DNA of 64,000 bases from Desulfobacteraceae bacterium (GCA_016743945.1 JADGFI010000028.1:5869-69868), one strand, 5' to 3'. Shown: positions 52,116-62,297, numbered from the stretch's first letter. Numbers and translations are program-made. The notes: generated by a model from the sequence alone, not told the origin.

Positions 52116-53801
52116 ATGCAAAGACCTGAATTTCAAGTCGGCCAAACCACCATTGGGCAGCTGGTGGATCTTGTGGCAGATCAATTTAACGAAAACAAAG
52201 CCGTTGAATATTACGAATACGCCATCGAGCACACCTGGGGCCAGTTCAAAGGGGTATGCAATGATGTGGCCAAAGCGTTCATGGCCCTGGGAATTGAACG
52301 AGGGGACAAGGTGGCCATGTGGGCAAACAATATTCCCCAATGGCTGTATTCACAATACGGCACCGGTAAAATGGGGGCGGTATTGGTCACGGTCAACACC
52401 AGCTACAAAAGTTTTGAACTCGAATACCTGATGGCCCAGTCCGATGCCTCCACCCTGGTGCTTATCGGCGGTGTCCGGGACCATGACGAATATCTTGCGG
52501 TGCTCCGGGATGTCTGTCCGGAGCTGGATCATTGTGAACCCGGGCAACTCAATTGTGCCCGCCTTCCCCTGCTCAAAAATGTGGTTTATATCGGTATGGA
52601 AGAAGACAGGCTCAAGGGCATGTATGGATGGGAAGAGATCCTTGAAATGGGAAAATTTGTTTCAAATGATCAATTGCAGCTTCGCCAGGACTCCCTGTCT
52701 CCCGATGATGTCATCAACATGCAGTACACGTCAGGCACCACCGGCTTTCCCAAGGGGGTTATGCTGACCCATACCAATATCATCGGCAATGCCAGGAGCC
52801 TTGCCGAGTGCATGAACCTGACACCCAAAGACAACCTGTGCATCCCTGTTCCCTTTTTTCATTGTTTCGGCTGTGTCCTGGGGACACTGACCTGTGTGGT
52901 GTCAGGTGCCACCATGTCTCCTGTGACCCAGTTCAGGCCCGATATGGTGCTCAAAACCGTTGCGGCAAACCATTGTACTGCACTTCATGGTGTTCCCACC
53001 ATGTTTATTGCCGAGCTTGAAGAAATGGATAAAAACGCCTACGACACAAGAAGCCTTCGCACCGGCATCATGGCAGGATCTCCCTGTCCCATTGAGGTGA
53101 TGAAAAAAGTAGTCGGCCGGATGGGCGCCAGGGAAATGACCATCGTATACGGCCAGACAGAGGCGTCCCCGGGAATCACACAGACAAGACCGGATGATTC
53201 CCTTGACCTGCGGGTCAGTACGGTGGGCCGCGCCCTGTCCAATGTTGAGCTTAAAATAGTCGACCCTGTATCAGAGAAACAAGTTGGCCCCGGTGTTCAA
53301 GGTGAACTGTGTACCCGTGGTTACCACGTCATGAAAGGGTATTACAAAATGCCTGAAGAAACAGCCCGGGCAATTGATGATGAGAACTGGCTGCACACAG
53401 GAGATCTGGCGCAAATGGATGAAAACGGCTATTGCAAGATCACAGGCCGCATCAAAGATATGATCATCCGGGGTGGGGAAAATATTTACCCACGAGAGAT
53501 AGAAGAATTCATCTACACCCATCCCAAGGTTCTTGATGTCCAGGTCGTGGGGATCCCCAGCATTAAATACGGGGAGGAAGCTGCCGCCTACATCCAGCTG
53601 AGAATCGGGGAGACGGCTGAACCCGAGGAGTTTAGCGCTTTTTGCAGGGATAAAATCGCCTTTCACAAGATCCCGGCATTTTTCTTTTTTATTGATGACT
53701 ATCCCAGCACAGCATCAGGGAAAATCCAGAAATATAAACTGCGGGATATGGCGACAGCTCTTTTGAATCGTCAGGATGCGGCAAAGGTGAGCACAGCATA
53801 G
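52116..53801 (+). CDS. AMP-forming acyl-CoA synthetase (fatty-acid type)
   Basis: This 561-residue ANL-family enzyme has the A3 loop MQYTSGTTGFPKGVMLTH, IVYGQTEASPGITQT (A5), NWLHTGDLAQMDENGYCKITGRIKDMIIRGGENIYPREIEE (hinge) and the C-terminal STASGKIQKYKL lysine. Its size and motifs fit medium/long-chain acyl-CoA ligases such as those in beta-oxidation. The start follows TACGGAGGCGCTT. It is a single gene after the methylase. A good T-rich terminator was not seen. Confidence 0.92.
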   Translation: MQRPEFQVGQTTIGQLVDLVADQFNENKAVEYYEYAIEHTWGQFKGVCNDVAKAFMALGIERGDKVAMWANNIPQWLYSQYGTGKMGAVLVTVNTSYKSFELEYLMAQSDASTLVLIGGVRDHDEYLAVLRDVCPELDHCEPGQLNCARLPLLKNVVYIGMEEDRLKGMYGWEEILEMGKFVSNDQLQLRQDSLSPDDVINMQYTSGTTGFPKGVMLTHTNIIGNARSLAECMNLTPKDNLCIPVPFFHCFGCVLGTLTCVVSGATMSPVTQFRPDMVLKTVAANHCTALHGVPTMFIAELEEMDKNAYDTRSLRTGIMAGSPCPIEVMKKVVGRMGAREMTIVYGQTEASPGITQTRPDDSLDLRVSTVGRALSNVELKIVDPVSEKQVGPGVQGELCTRGYHVMKGYYKMPEETARAIDDENWLHTGDLAQMDENGYCKITGRIKDMIIRGGENIYPREIEEFIYTHPKVLDVQVVGIPSIKYGEEAAAYIQLRIGETAEPEEFSAFCRDKIAFHKIPAFFFFIDDYPSTASGKIQKYKLRDMATALLNRQDAAKVSTA

Positions 53802-53916
53802 CAGGATCAAAGACCCTGGCCTTTATCCCAGATCAGCGTGTGTTATAATTCATTATATTTATCGGTAATGTTTTGATGAGAATCAAATTTTGAACTTTGG
53901 CTCATCCCTTTCATTG

Positions 53917-54705
53917 TTATTTTCCAAACCATCTATTTTTAATTTTTGTGAATTTCCCCTTTTCAATAAGGCGCCTTTTGCCGATATCAAAAGCTTTTAA
54001 TAAAGCTTGTCCATTTGGATTGTTTTTGAGGGTCACCAGGTATTCAGCGGTGCTGCCAACTGAGGCGAGTTTTTTATACAAATCATTCATTTTTTTTTGT
54101 TTCAGATAATAATCCCAATTATATTCATAGCCCAAGAAACCGTCAATTCGGTTCGCATTCAGCATTGCAAATCCTTGCGAAATTTCTGTCACATTGTATT
54201 TTTTTATGTTAATGGCTTCGTCCCATCTATCCCCGTAGTTAAAGTTTCTTTTAACACCAATAGATAAGCCTTTTAATCCATCTAAGCCTTTCCACTCAAT
54301 ATTGCGATCTGCTTTTATATAAATAATAAAATTTGCTTCGTTGGTCGGTTCTTCGGAATAATTAAAAATTTTTAAGCGCTCTGAATTTTTGCCGGTCGGG
54401 AAAAGGATGTCAGCCCTTCCAGATTTCAAATTTACCATTGCCCTTGCCCACGGTGTGACCGTCAACTGAATGGTATATCCCATTTCATGGTAACTTTCCC
54501 GCAGCACATCCCAACAATACCCTTTGAATCCAGTGATATCATGGCCGGGTGATATGATATGATTTGAAATATTTTCTTTAGTAGTCTTTATACAGAATGG
54601 GGCATAATCTCCCAGCGTGGCTATCCTGACAACTTTTTTTTTAGCATAAACTGCCGAATTGATGAGCAATGCGATTAAAGCGATAATAAAAATTTTGAAA
54701 GACAA
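53917..54705 (-). CDS. orphan periplasmic solute-binding protein (family 3 type)
   Basis: This 262-residue protein has a signal peptide (FIIALIALLINSAVYA) and the binding fold: VRIATLGDYAPFCIKTTKEN, GFKGYCWDVLRESYHEMGYTIQ, WARAMVNLKSGRADILFPTG and GFLGYEYNWDYYLKQKK. There is no ABC partner. It is the third such orphan in the window and shares with the others the pattern ...VTPWARAM(V/I) of the second helix. Its ligand is not known. Confidence 0.82.
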   Translation of the reverse strand: MSFKIFIIALIALLINSAVYAKKKVVRIATLGDYAPFCIKTTKENISNHIISPGHDITGFKGYCWDVLRESYHEMGYTIQLTVTPWARAMVNLKSGRADILFPTGKNSERLKIFNYSEEPTNEANFIIYIKADRNIEWKGLDGLKGLSIGVKRNFNYGDRWDEAINIKKYNVTEISQGFAMLNANRIDGFLGYEYNWDYYLKQKKMNDLYKKLASVGSTAEYLVTLKNNPNGQALLKAFDIGKRRLIEKGKFTKIKNRWFGK

Positions 54706-55200
54706 CTTAAACTCCTCGATAGAATGTGTGAGTAATTCGACTTGTCGATTATTAAAGATATACCAGTTTTATCTTTGAAGCTACAATAAATTGATTATAG
54801 CCAGATCCGTTAATAATAAACGCATAATAAAATATTGAAATCACAAGCTTTTGAGCTTTTGCGTCCCGTTTTTATCGGGTGTCTGTTCATGTTTGGTAGA
54901 GTGGATCATTTGACGAGTCTCAGCAAGCTTGATAATTTTCCTGACTCGGATTCCATTCGTTCACGCTTTCTGGCGACTTCTGTTTTTGCATATTTCCAAA
55001 CGGTATTTGACGATTCCTTTGTATAACGCCGCTCCTCTTTTCTTGACAACAATAATCACCATCGGCACAGCAGGATAAAATTTGTTACCCCAAATGATAG
55101 ACATACTGGAGCCGACAAAATGATTTTAGACAACAGGAAAAAATATACCTGGAAGCCCGAGAAAGAACCCCAGAGCGTTGGTCTGGAAACATCAGGAATT
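54706..55200. other. non-coding stretch with no supported gene
   Basis: About 500 AT-rich bases lie between the binding-protein start and the MscS fragment. A 63-codon frame at 54835-55026 has no recognisable domain and no ribosome site. I see no hairpin with T run. It is likely decayed DNA. Confidence 0.4.
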
Positions 55201-55558
55201 GGGATTTCATAAAAGAGGTGACCCTTAATTCTGAGAATTCAAAAGATAAAGTTATTGAGAAAACAGCCTCGTAATCAAATAAGGCCGGGAACGCCATTGT
55301 ACAAAGGACGACAATCATTATGAATGCAATCAAGGGTCCAGGGTTTGCACCTATCTCCATGGCAGCCGTTATTAAAACAATGGCCAAAAAAATGATGCCG
55401 ATACTGTTTGAAATAATTGAGATGGTAGCAGCATTTTTTATTATTTTTGCCAGCAGAGTCTTTAAACTTTTAACCGCCCATTTTGTAAAAAAAAAGTCCG
55501 ACAACAAGGACAATCAGTGCGATAATCAATTCAAGCCCGTGATTTTTTATCACACTTA
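55200..55558 (-). pseudogene. MscS-type channel fragment, frameshifted
   Basis: The minus strand reads HGLELIIALIVLVVGLFF in one frame, then after the T8/A8 run at about 55488-55495 KWAVKSLKTLLAKIIKNAAT and IGIIFLAIVLITAAMEIGANPGPLIAF in the other. This is the TM1-TM2 hairpin of small mechanosensitive channels (helices about 25 residues each, and the conserved xxLGV-type turn). The pore helix and the cytoplasmic domain are missing and no start codon is present. It is a broken, non-functional remnant directly behind the HAD phosphatase gene. Confidence 0.55.
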
Positions 55559-55560
55559 AA

Positions 55561-56550
55561 TCAAGGATAGATAACCTTCCATTCTTTTTTCATATCCACC
55601 ACAGTCCAGCCACTTGAATCAGCTTCACTCAGTGCTTTATCCAAACGGCCGATGTGAGAGTCTCTATCATAGGAAAATTCCCTTATTTCATCTGTATGAT
55701 GGACAATCCCTGCAAAGCGTTTTGCGGTGGCACCGAGAGTCGTATATTGCAACATTTGTAAATCACCGTCTGAATTGCCAAAAGCAAAAATCGGGCGTCG
55801 ACCAATATGCTGGTTGATGCCAACCGGCTTTCCCGCTTTATCGTCGATAAAATTGACTTTCGGTTCTCGCACCAACACAGGTTTTCCATCATGTAGTTCG
55901 AATATAGTGACGATTGAACTGCCCACGACCTGTTCCGGTGGAATGCCATATATTTCTTCACTCCAGGGCCTCATAAACTCAATACCGCCACCGGATACAA
56001 TATAGTTTTTAAAATCGTTTTTCCGCAGGTAGTCTAATAGTTCAAGCATGGGCTTGAAAACAAGTTCTGTGTATGGTTTTTTCAAGGTGGGATGTTTGGC
56101 AGTTTGCAACCATTTTTTGACAATATCGGTAAAGCCATCGCTTGTCATTCCTGCATGGGTTCCCATTATTAATTGAATCAATCCCTCTTTTCCTGAGGCC
56201 GCAAGCGTTTCCATGTCTCCTTCAAGCACAGCTTGAAAAGGCTGCTGATGCTTCCATTCAGGATGATCCGCTGCCAGCTCTTTGACCCGATCCATGGCAA
56301 AATAGAGTTGAAAGTAAACCGGTTGTTCGGACCAGAGAGTACCGTCATTGTCAAAAACAGCAATACGCTCACCGGGCCGTACATAGTCAGGAGTGGATTT
56401 ATCGGTTACAGCCTGGACAAATGCAATAATAGCACTTTTGCTTGACCCTTCATTCCAGGATAGCAATGGATCGTTTTTGGCCCAGGCACAATTAATACAT
56501 GAGTAAAACAGGAACAATAAGGCAAGGAACAATTTATTTAATTTATACAT
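55561..56550 (-). CDS. exported HAD-family phosphatase
   Basis: This 329-residue protein has a signal peptide (LFLALLFLFYSCINCAWA) and the HAD core: AVFDNDGTLWSE (nucleophile Asp), KNYIVSGGGIEFMRPW (motif II), FAFGNSDGDLQML (motif IV). It is related to phosphoserine-phosphatase-like and acid-phosphatase proteins. Because of the signal peptide it should act in the periplasm. It is encoded next to an exported arylsulfatase on the same strand, 85 bases behind it, which suggests that both work on exported or environmental esters. Confidence 0.85.
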   Translation of the reverse strand: MYKLNKLFLALLFLFYSCINCAWAKNDPLLSWNEGSSKSAIIAFVQAVTDKSTPDYVRPGERIAVFDNDGTLWSEQPVYFQLYFAMDRVKELAADHPEWKHQQPFQAVLEGDMETLAASGKEGLIQLIMGTHAGMTSDGFTDIVKKWLQTAKHPTLKKPYTELVFKPMLELLDYLRKNDFKNYIVSGGGIEFMRPWSEEIYGIPPEQVVGSSIVTIFELHDGKPVLVREPKVNFIDDKAGKPVGINQHIGRRPIFAFGNSDGDLQMLQYTTLGATAKRFAGIVHHTDEIREFSYDRDSHIGRLDKALSEADSSGWTVVDMKKEWKVIYP

Positions 56551-56635
56551 GTTTTTCCTTAATACTGAAAAGTGGAAAGGAAACCAGCCGCCACACCCGG
56601 TGTGAGTAACAACCGGGTGTGGTGGAAAATACGAA

Positions 56636-58184
56636 TTAATGTGAAGCTGGATCCGTCAGTGTCTTTATTACCTTGTCCAAATTAAAGCTTGCCGCCTCCT
56701 GGCGGGGTGGAAATTCTTTAAAGCTCTTGAGAAACTCTCCTACATAGGTCTGGGCTGGAAGTAACAGGTAGACACGATCTATCAGCCAGTCATAGTATGT
56801 ATTTGAGGTCAACTGAGCCCGTTCGTAAGGATCACGGCGCAGGTTGAAAATAAGCGGCACTCGCAGTGGGGTGAAGGGGTTGGCCCATAATTCCAGAGTA
56901 CCGGTCGCCTGTTGTTCCATGAAAACAAGTTTCCAATCGTCATAGCGCAGGGCGGTAAGATCACCATCGTCGGAAAAATAAAATATTTCATGACGGGGCC
57001 CTTTTTCTTCCTTGCCTGTCAGATATGGCAGGAAATTATATCCGTCAAGATGTACTTTATAAGTTCTATCAATTGCGGAAACGCCACCCTTTTTAAGCTT
57101 TCCTTTAATATCCGGATCGCCTGCTGCGGCCAGGAAAGTCGGCAGCCAGTCCATGTGGTGCATGATTTCAGTAGACCATACTCCGGCCTTGATTTTTCCT
57201 GGCCAGCGAACCATGGCAGGTACACGCCAGCCACCTTCCCAGTTGGTGTTCTTTTCACCTCGGAAAGGTGTCATGGCGGCATCGGGCCAGGTATTCATAT
57301 GAGGCCCGTTATCCGTGGAGTAGAAAACAATGGTTTTATCGGCAATACCAAGCTCATCCAGTACATTGAGAAACTTGCCAATGTGCATGTCATGTTCAAC
57401 CATACCATCGGAATATTCATCCTGACCAGAAATGCCGCGCAATTCTTCTTTTACATGGGTGCGAAAATGCATTCGGGTACCGCTCCACCAGCAGAAAAAG
57501 GTTTTGCCCGCTTTCACCTGGCGTTCGATAAAATCAATGGCCGCATCTGAGGTCTCATCATCCACTGTTTCCATACGTTTTTTGGTTAGCGGGCCAGTAT
57601 CTTCTATCTTACCATCGGCAAAGGATTTAATAACGCCCCGGGGACCAAATTTTTTATGAAATTCAGGATTTTTCGGGTAATCTTCATTTTCCGGTTCTTC
57701 TTCAGCATTGAGGTGATAAAGGTTTCCAAAAAATTCATCAAAGCCGTGATTACTGGGTAGCATTTCATCCTGATCCCCCAGGTGATTTTTACCAAACTGC
57801 CCAGTGGTATAGCCCTGCTCTTTGAGAAGGCCTGCAATGGTGGGATCTTCCACCTGCATACCCTCATTTGCACCGGGAAACCCAACCTTGGAAAGCCCGG
57901 TGCGAATGACAGACTGTCCCATAATAAAAGAGGAGCGACCTGCGGTACAACTCTGCTCACCATAATAGTCTGTGAAAGTGAGACCCTCTTTGGAAATACG
58001 ATCGATATTCGGGGTTTGATACCCCATTACCCCATGGGTATAGGCACTGATATTTGATTGACCTATATCATCCCCCCAGATAACAAGAATATTGGGTTTA
58101 TCCGTTTGGCCGGCAGCGGAGCCGGCTAGAATCATAAGAATAAAGTGTACGGCAATGGCTCCTATCATAAATTTTTTTTTTCAT
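56636..58184 (-). CDS. arylsulfatase (formylglycine-type), start region out of frame by one base
   Basis: This protein of 510 or more residues has the sulfatase signature SCTAGRSSFIMGQ; Cys74 (counted from 58168) would become formylglycine. Metal residues are visible in WGDDIGQSN and YSTDNGPHMNTW. The only good ribosome site (AAAAGGAGAAAAAT) precedes an ATG at 58184, but the A10 run after it puts the rest out of frame; with nine A the sequence reads MKKKFMIGAIAVHFILMILA, a fine signal peptide. The in-frame ATG at 58168 has no ribosome site. Transcript slippage, phase variation or a base-count error is possible. The maturase (FGE) is not in the window. Confidence 0.88.
58172..58181 (-). repeat. 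A10 tract at the start of the sulfatase gene
   Basis: The coding strand has ATG followed by ten A and TTTATG. Nine A would put the ATG at 58184 in frame with the sulfatase. Such runs are known sites of polymerase slippage. Confidence 0.8.
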
Positions 58185-58582
58185 ATTTTTCTCCTTTTCA
58201 TTGTTAGTACCCTACTGCAGTTATCCTATAACTCTGCACGATACCTGTTTGCCGGGGTTAAACGATTAACCCCTTAGGAAAGATACAATTCACTTCGATG
58301 ACACCATATTACTAATTGTTCAGAATCTATGTTAATAGCTTTTAAATGAGTGGAGAAATCGCAGAAACAATTTTGAGGCACCCGAGAATAAGAATTATCA
58401 ATAGACTACTAAAATAATAGATGCAATGCAAATTGATTCCAAATATGGATTTTACATTATTCTGCTAAATGTTAAAAAATGAGTGAGAACATTTAAAATG
58501 TGCAGTCTTCAGATTTTCAGCACGACCCATATAATGCTGTATAAAACTTGCATTAAATCATTCAGTGATGTATATATACGAC
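58185..58582. other. 398-bp divergent intergenic region
   Basis: This is AT-rich DNA between the sulfatase and hipB. It should hold the promoters of both. No operator with the E. coli HipB consensus is visible, and no ORF or strong hairpin is seen. Confidence 0.4.
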
Positions 58583-58930
58583 ATGAGTAAAAAAACAAAA
58601 ATCACAAATGCTATACCAGAAACGGTTTTGAATCATCTCAAAAAACTGGGCGACAACATCATGTTGGCCCGAAAGCGCAGAGGATTAACCCAGGAGCATC
58701 TGGCAGCTCAGGTACTGGTTGACAGAAATACCATAAGACGGCTTGAGAAAGGAGATCCGGGCGTTTCTCTCGGGATTATGGCCACCACATTATGGATTCT
58801 GCAACTTGAAAGCGATCTCAATGCTATTGCCCGTCCAGAAAAGGATCAATTAGGGCAGTCTCTTTCAGAAGCAGCCACAAAAAAAAGGGTCCGGATAAAA
58901 AAACAAGACAAGGATGAATATGACTTCTGA
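58583..58930 (+). CDS. hipB: HipB-type antitoxin (XRE-family HTH)
   Basis: This 115-residue protein has an XRE helix-turn-helix: LGDNIMLARKRRGLTQEHLAAQV, LVDRNTIRRLEKGDPGVSLGI (about 22-70), and a basic C-terminal tail (KKRVRIKKQDKDEYDF). The start MSKKTKIT is chosen over an upstream ATG at 58565. It overlaps the hipA gene by 17 bases. It should bind its own promoter and neutralise the HipA kinase. Confidence 0.88.
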   Translation: MSKKTKITNAIPETVLNHLKKLGDNIMLARKRRGLTQEHLAAQVLVDRNTIRRLEKGDPGVSLGIMATTLWILQLESDLNAIARPEKDQLGQSLSEAATKKRVRIKKQDKDEYDF

Positions 58931-60179
58931 ACAAAAAACAACCGTTTATATAATTATTCCAGGAGAAGGGTATGTTCCCGCAGGTATTCTTAAACACTTC
59001 CCAATGCGAGAACACAGCACTTTCCGGTACGGGAAAAAATATTTGCAGCGACCCAACGCCCTGCCAATAGATCCGGTCAAACTTCCCTTAATAGATACAG
59101 CCTTTGGAACGCCTAAGGGCCAAAAAATCTTTAACGTTTTTCGGGATGCAGCACCGGATAGATGGGGACGGTTAGTATTATCAATAGTAACTGGTATCGA
59201 TCTTGATGATATGACAGAGCTTGATATCTTAACAGCATTGAGCCCGAAACACAGGATAGGTGCTTTAGCATTTGGCCCTGACCCTTTTTCAGGCCCCCAA
59301 TCAACATTTTCAAGATACGAAGAAAATCATTTGGAAAAAGAAAATGATTTAAAAACGATCGCCAGGTATGTGCGCCTGGTTGATCAGATCGATGATGATG
59401 AAATTGACAATTTTCGAAAAACATTGTCTCAGGAGGATCTATTTAATATCTTTGTGCCAAGTTTAAGCCCTGCCGGTGGCGCACGGCCCAAAGCACTTGT
59501 GACTTATGATGGCACTGACTGGATCGCTAAATTTCGCAAAAGAAGGGATCGCTGGGATGAGCCCGTAATTGAACACGCCTGCATGACCCTTGCCCGGGAA
59601 TGTGGAATAACTGTTCCTGAGACACGAATAGTCCAAGAGGAAAACTCAAATATTCTTTTGGTTAAACGGTTTGACAAAGATGATGCTGGAAATCTTCTCC
59701 ATTTTGCTTCTGGATTTACAATTGCTGATTTTATAGAAGATGAGTCTTGGGGTGGGTATCAGGATCTGGCAGAAGCTGCCAGGCGTTATGGAGCAGTAAA
59801 TACTGGGGAACAGATTTTCCGGAGAATGTTATTTAATATTTGCTGCGCCAATACGGATGATCATCCCAGAAATCATGCTTTTTTTATTCATCGTGAAAAA
59901 ATCGAGTTAACACCTGCTTATGACATTGTGCCTTGCCGTTTTCTCTTTGATTCCTACGACCTGGCCTTAAAGGTCGGTAAACAAGGTCGTTTGGCAACTT
60001 TTGAAAATGCAATGAGCGATATTGGTCCTTTTGGTTTAAACGAAGAAGAGGCCCTTTCGATATTAACGGAAATCAAAACAATATTTTCCGGTTGGCAGGA
60101 ACATTTTAAAAAGGTCGGCGTTAATTCAAAAGACATAGAGAACCTGTCTCTCAGGTTTTCACACTCCAACCTCGGATAG
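58914..60179 (+). CDS. hipA: HipA-type serine/threonine kinase toxin
   Basis: This 421-residue protein has the N-terminal HipA domain (TVYIIIPGEGYVPAGILKHF, PDRWGR) and the kinase part: SLSPAGGARPKALVTYD (Gly-rich loop with the autophosphorylated serine region), ILLVKRFDKDDAGNLLHFAS, and ICCANTDDHPRNHAFF with the catalytic aspartate, then LTPAYDIVPC. Relatives phosphorylate aminoacyl-tRNA synthetases such as GltX and cause persistence. The gene pair hipBA is complete. The surroundings are rich in recombinase remnants, as expected for a mobile toxin-antitoxin system. Confidence 0.92.
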   Translation: MNMTSEQKTTVYIIIPGEGYVPAGILKHFPMREHSTFRYGKKYLQRPNALPIDPVKLPLIDTAFGTPKGQKIFNVFRDAAPDRWGRLVLSIVTGIDLDDMTELDILTALSPKHRIGALAFGPDPFSGPQSTFSRYEENHLEKENDLKTIARYVRLVDQIDDDEIDNFRKTLSQEDLFNIFVPSLSPAGGARPKALVTYDGTDWIAKFRKRRDRWDEPVIEHACMTLARECGITVPETRIVQEENSNILLVKRFDKDDAGNLLHFASGFTIADFIEDESWGGYQDLAEAARRYGAVNTGEQIFRRMLFNICCANTDDHPRNHAFFIHREKIELTPAYDIVPCRFLFDSYDLALKVGKQGRLATFENAMSDIGPFGLNEEEALSILTEIKTIFSGWQEHFKKVGVNSKDIENLSLRFSHSNLG

Positions 60180-60365
60180 GGTAAGTTCTATACCAATCTT
60201 CCCAATTAATTATCAATCCAATCAAGCTTTTGACTGTAAGAGTTTCCGATGGAAACTTTGTTTGGAAATTTTATATTCCCCTGTCTTTTAACGATTTTGC
60301 AAAGATCATGGAGGTTGCTATATATCATTCTCAGTAATCGCATTAGGCATCCTTAACAATATCCC

Positions 60366-60587
60366 ATGTTGTTGATTGAAAAGGATGTTATCGATGAAAT
60401 TATCTTCAGAACTCAAAATCAAAGAGACAGAATCATGCTTGAACCCATGGCCCGTGGTTGTATGCGGATTGGTGAGGTCCTGAATCTGACACCTATGGAT
60501 TTTGAAAATCGTAAGGTTATTATTCAATCCTCGAAAAGTGGCAGTGCCTCCGAAGCAATCAGGTGGATTGATCATTTATATGGATAA
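60366..60587 (+). pseudogene. tyrosine recombinase fragment
   Basis: The 73-codon frame reads RDRIMLEPMARGCMRIGEVL followed by LTPMDFENRKVIIQSSKSG, which is the part around the first catalytic arginine of phage-type integrases. The N-terminal DNA-binding part and the remaining catalytic residues (His-x-x-Arg, Tyr) are missing; the sequence diverges after SGSASEAI. A stop codon precedes it. It is an inactive remnant. Confidence 0.7.
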
Positions 60588-60917
60588 CTCATAAATGACC
60601 GGGTTGAGTCACACTGGATTCAACCTGGTTTATATCAGTTAACAATTCTTTTGATATCTTTGAGAATATTTTCCCCTGAATACTCCACCTTCGGATAATT
60701 ATCCTTGAGTGCAATCAGGTATGATTTTATATATAAAGTATAAAAGACAATAGAGGCTCTTGCAGAACCATTCTTTCTGCAAGGAGCTATACAACAAATT
60801 GTATGAACATAATTTTTAATCCACAATATACAGACTAAAACTTAAAAATACGTTTTATCTGCAAGAGGCTCAATAAAGAGTACTTTTTTAATTGTCAGAT
60901 TGAATAGTTCGGATTTT
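60588..60917. other. 330-bp region without a supported gene
   Basis: It contains a 63-codon minus-strand frame (60635-60826) with no recognisable family. The end YPKVEYSGENILKDIKRIVN looks protein-like, so it may be a tail of a lost gene, but no start with a ribosome site is seen. Confidence 0.35.
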
Positions 60918-62297
60918 TTAAGTTTTATCGTTTTGTTCAATGATTCTCATTGTTTTCCACTTGCCCTGATAAAATCGTGTAAAAATTATTAAACAAAGTG
61001 AAAACAGATAAATAGTGATGCAGGTCCATGAAAAATAAAGTCCCATTCCAAAGAAAGTGATGCCTGTCCAAACCGGTATAAATAGAAAACAAACCGCAGC
61101 AAGCCCCATACTCCACATGATAAACCGGGAATCACCAGCACCTTTTAAAACACCCATATAAATAATATTAATGGAATCAAAGAACAGGTATGCCGCAACA
61201 AATCTTAACAGAATGATTCCCATGTAGATGATGCTGTTTAGATCAGCCGGTGCAAGATCTGCTGGTAAAAAAAGTTTTATCAACGGAATGGGAAAGAATA
61301 CAAAAAGCAAAATCAGTGCAGATACATAGGACAATGCAATATGGGCGGTAGCGTTGGCAGCCGTAACAGCAGTGCTCGGTTTGCCAGCACCCATTGCCTG
61401 ACCGACCAGGGTGGAAACCCCCATGGAAAAACCAAACATCGGCATATAGGAAAGAGAATTGATGGACATGACCATGTTGGTGACAACCAGTTCCTGTTTT
61501 CCAAGTCGTCCCACAATGAGTATAAAAAAACTGAATGCAAGGATATCAAGGAAAAATTGAACGCCGCCGGGCAATCCAAATTTCATCAATCGCATGAATA
61601 GTTTTGGATTGAATCGCCTGATGGACCAGACACCGTATTGATCATTGTATTTTTTTTTAAAAACCAAAACTATAAAAATAGATGCAATAAGAATCCATGA
61701 CATCACGGTCGCAAGGGCTGCACCCTTGATCCCCAGCTCAGGCAAACCCCAGACCCCGTTTATGACAGCATAATCCAATGGGATGTTAAAAACCGTCCCA
61801 ACCATATGGACCAGCATAACATTTTTAGTCAATCCTCTCCCCGAATAAAAGCAGGACAGTGTGGCTCCCAGTATACTGGCACCGGTACCAAAGCACAGTA
61901 TACGAAAATAAATGACTTCAAGCTTTTGGATTTCAGGGTCATGTCCAATAAAGGCAAATAATTTAACTGCCGTAAGACCAATAAGTGCCATAAGAAGAGC
62001 ACCGATAACAGAAAAATATATTCCCTGCCATAGAGAGGCCCCAACACCCTTATTGTCTTTGGCACCAATATGCTGGGCAATAAAAACATTCACATATCCC
62101 GCTGTTCCCAGGAAAAAAGCGGTGAACAAAAAAGAGGTGATCCCCGCTGGCATGGAAGCAGCCAATGCATCCATAGAGTACCGGCCTAAAAAAATCCGGT
62201 CGGTAAATTCCATCACGGTAGTTGCACCCATACTCATTACAAGGGGTAAGCTTATTCGGAGGATTTCTTTGTATTTATCTATAGGAAAAAAAGTCAT
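60918..62297 (-). CDS. MATE-family multidrug efflux transporter
   Basis: This 459-residue protein has 12 membrane segments in two halves with matching motifs: ISLPLVMSMGATTVMEFTDRIFLGRYS and FGLPGGVQFFLDILAFSFFILIVG. PAGITSFLFTAFFLGTAGYVNVFIAQHIGA is the typical TM2 region. MATE proteins expel cationic drugs or metabolites with sodium or protons. It stands alone between recombinase fragments, so it may be cargo of a mobile region. Confidence 0.92.
   Translation of the reverse strand: MTFFPIDKYKEILRISLPLVMSMGATTVMEFTDRIFLGRYSMDALAASMPAGITSFLFTAFFLGTAGYVNVFIAQHIGAKDNKGVGASLWQGIYFSVIGALLMALIGLTAVKLFAFIGHDPEIQKLEVIYFRILCFGTGASILGATLSCFYSGRGLTKNVMLVHMVGTVFNIPLDYAVINGVWGLPELGIKGAALATVMSWILIASIFIVLVFKKKYNDQYGVWSIRRFNPKLFMRLMKFGLPGGVQFFLDILAFSFFILIVGRLGKQELVVTNMVMSINSLSYMPMFGFSMGVSTLVGQAMGAGKPSTAVTAANATAHIALSYVSALILLFVFFPIPLIKLFLPADLAPADLNSIIYMGIILLRFVAAYLFFDSINIIYMGVLKGAGDSRFIMWSMGLAAVCFLFIPVWTGITFFGMGLYFSWTCITIYLFSLCLIIFTRFYQGKWKTMRIIEQNDKT

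Noticed and set aside
54835..55026. 63-codon plus-strand ORF
   Set aside because: No family resemblance and no ribosome site, in a stretch of apparently decayed DNA.
60635..60826. 63-codon minus-strand ORF with a protein-like end
   Set aside because: No start with a ribosome site and no family recognised; noted only as a possible relic.
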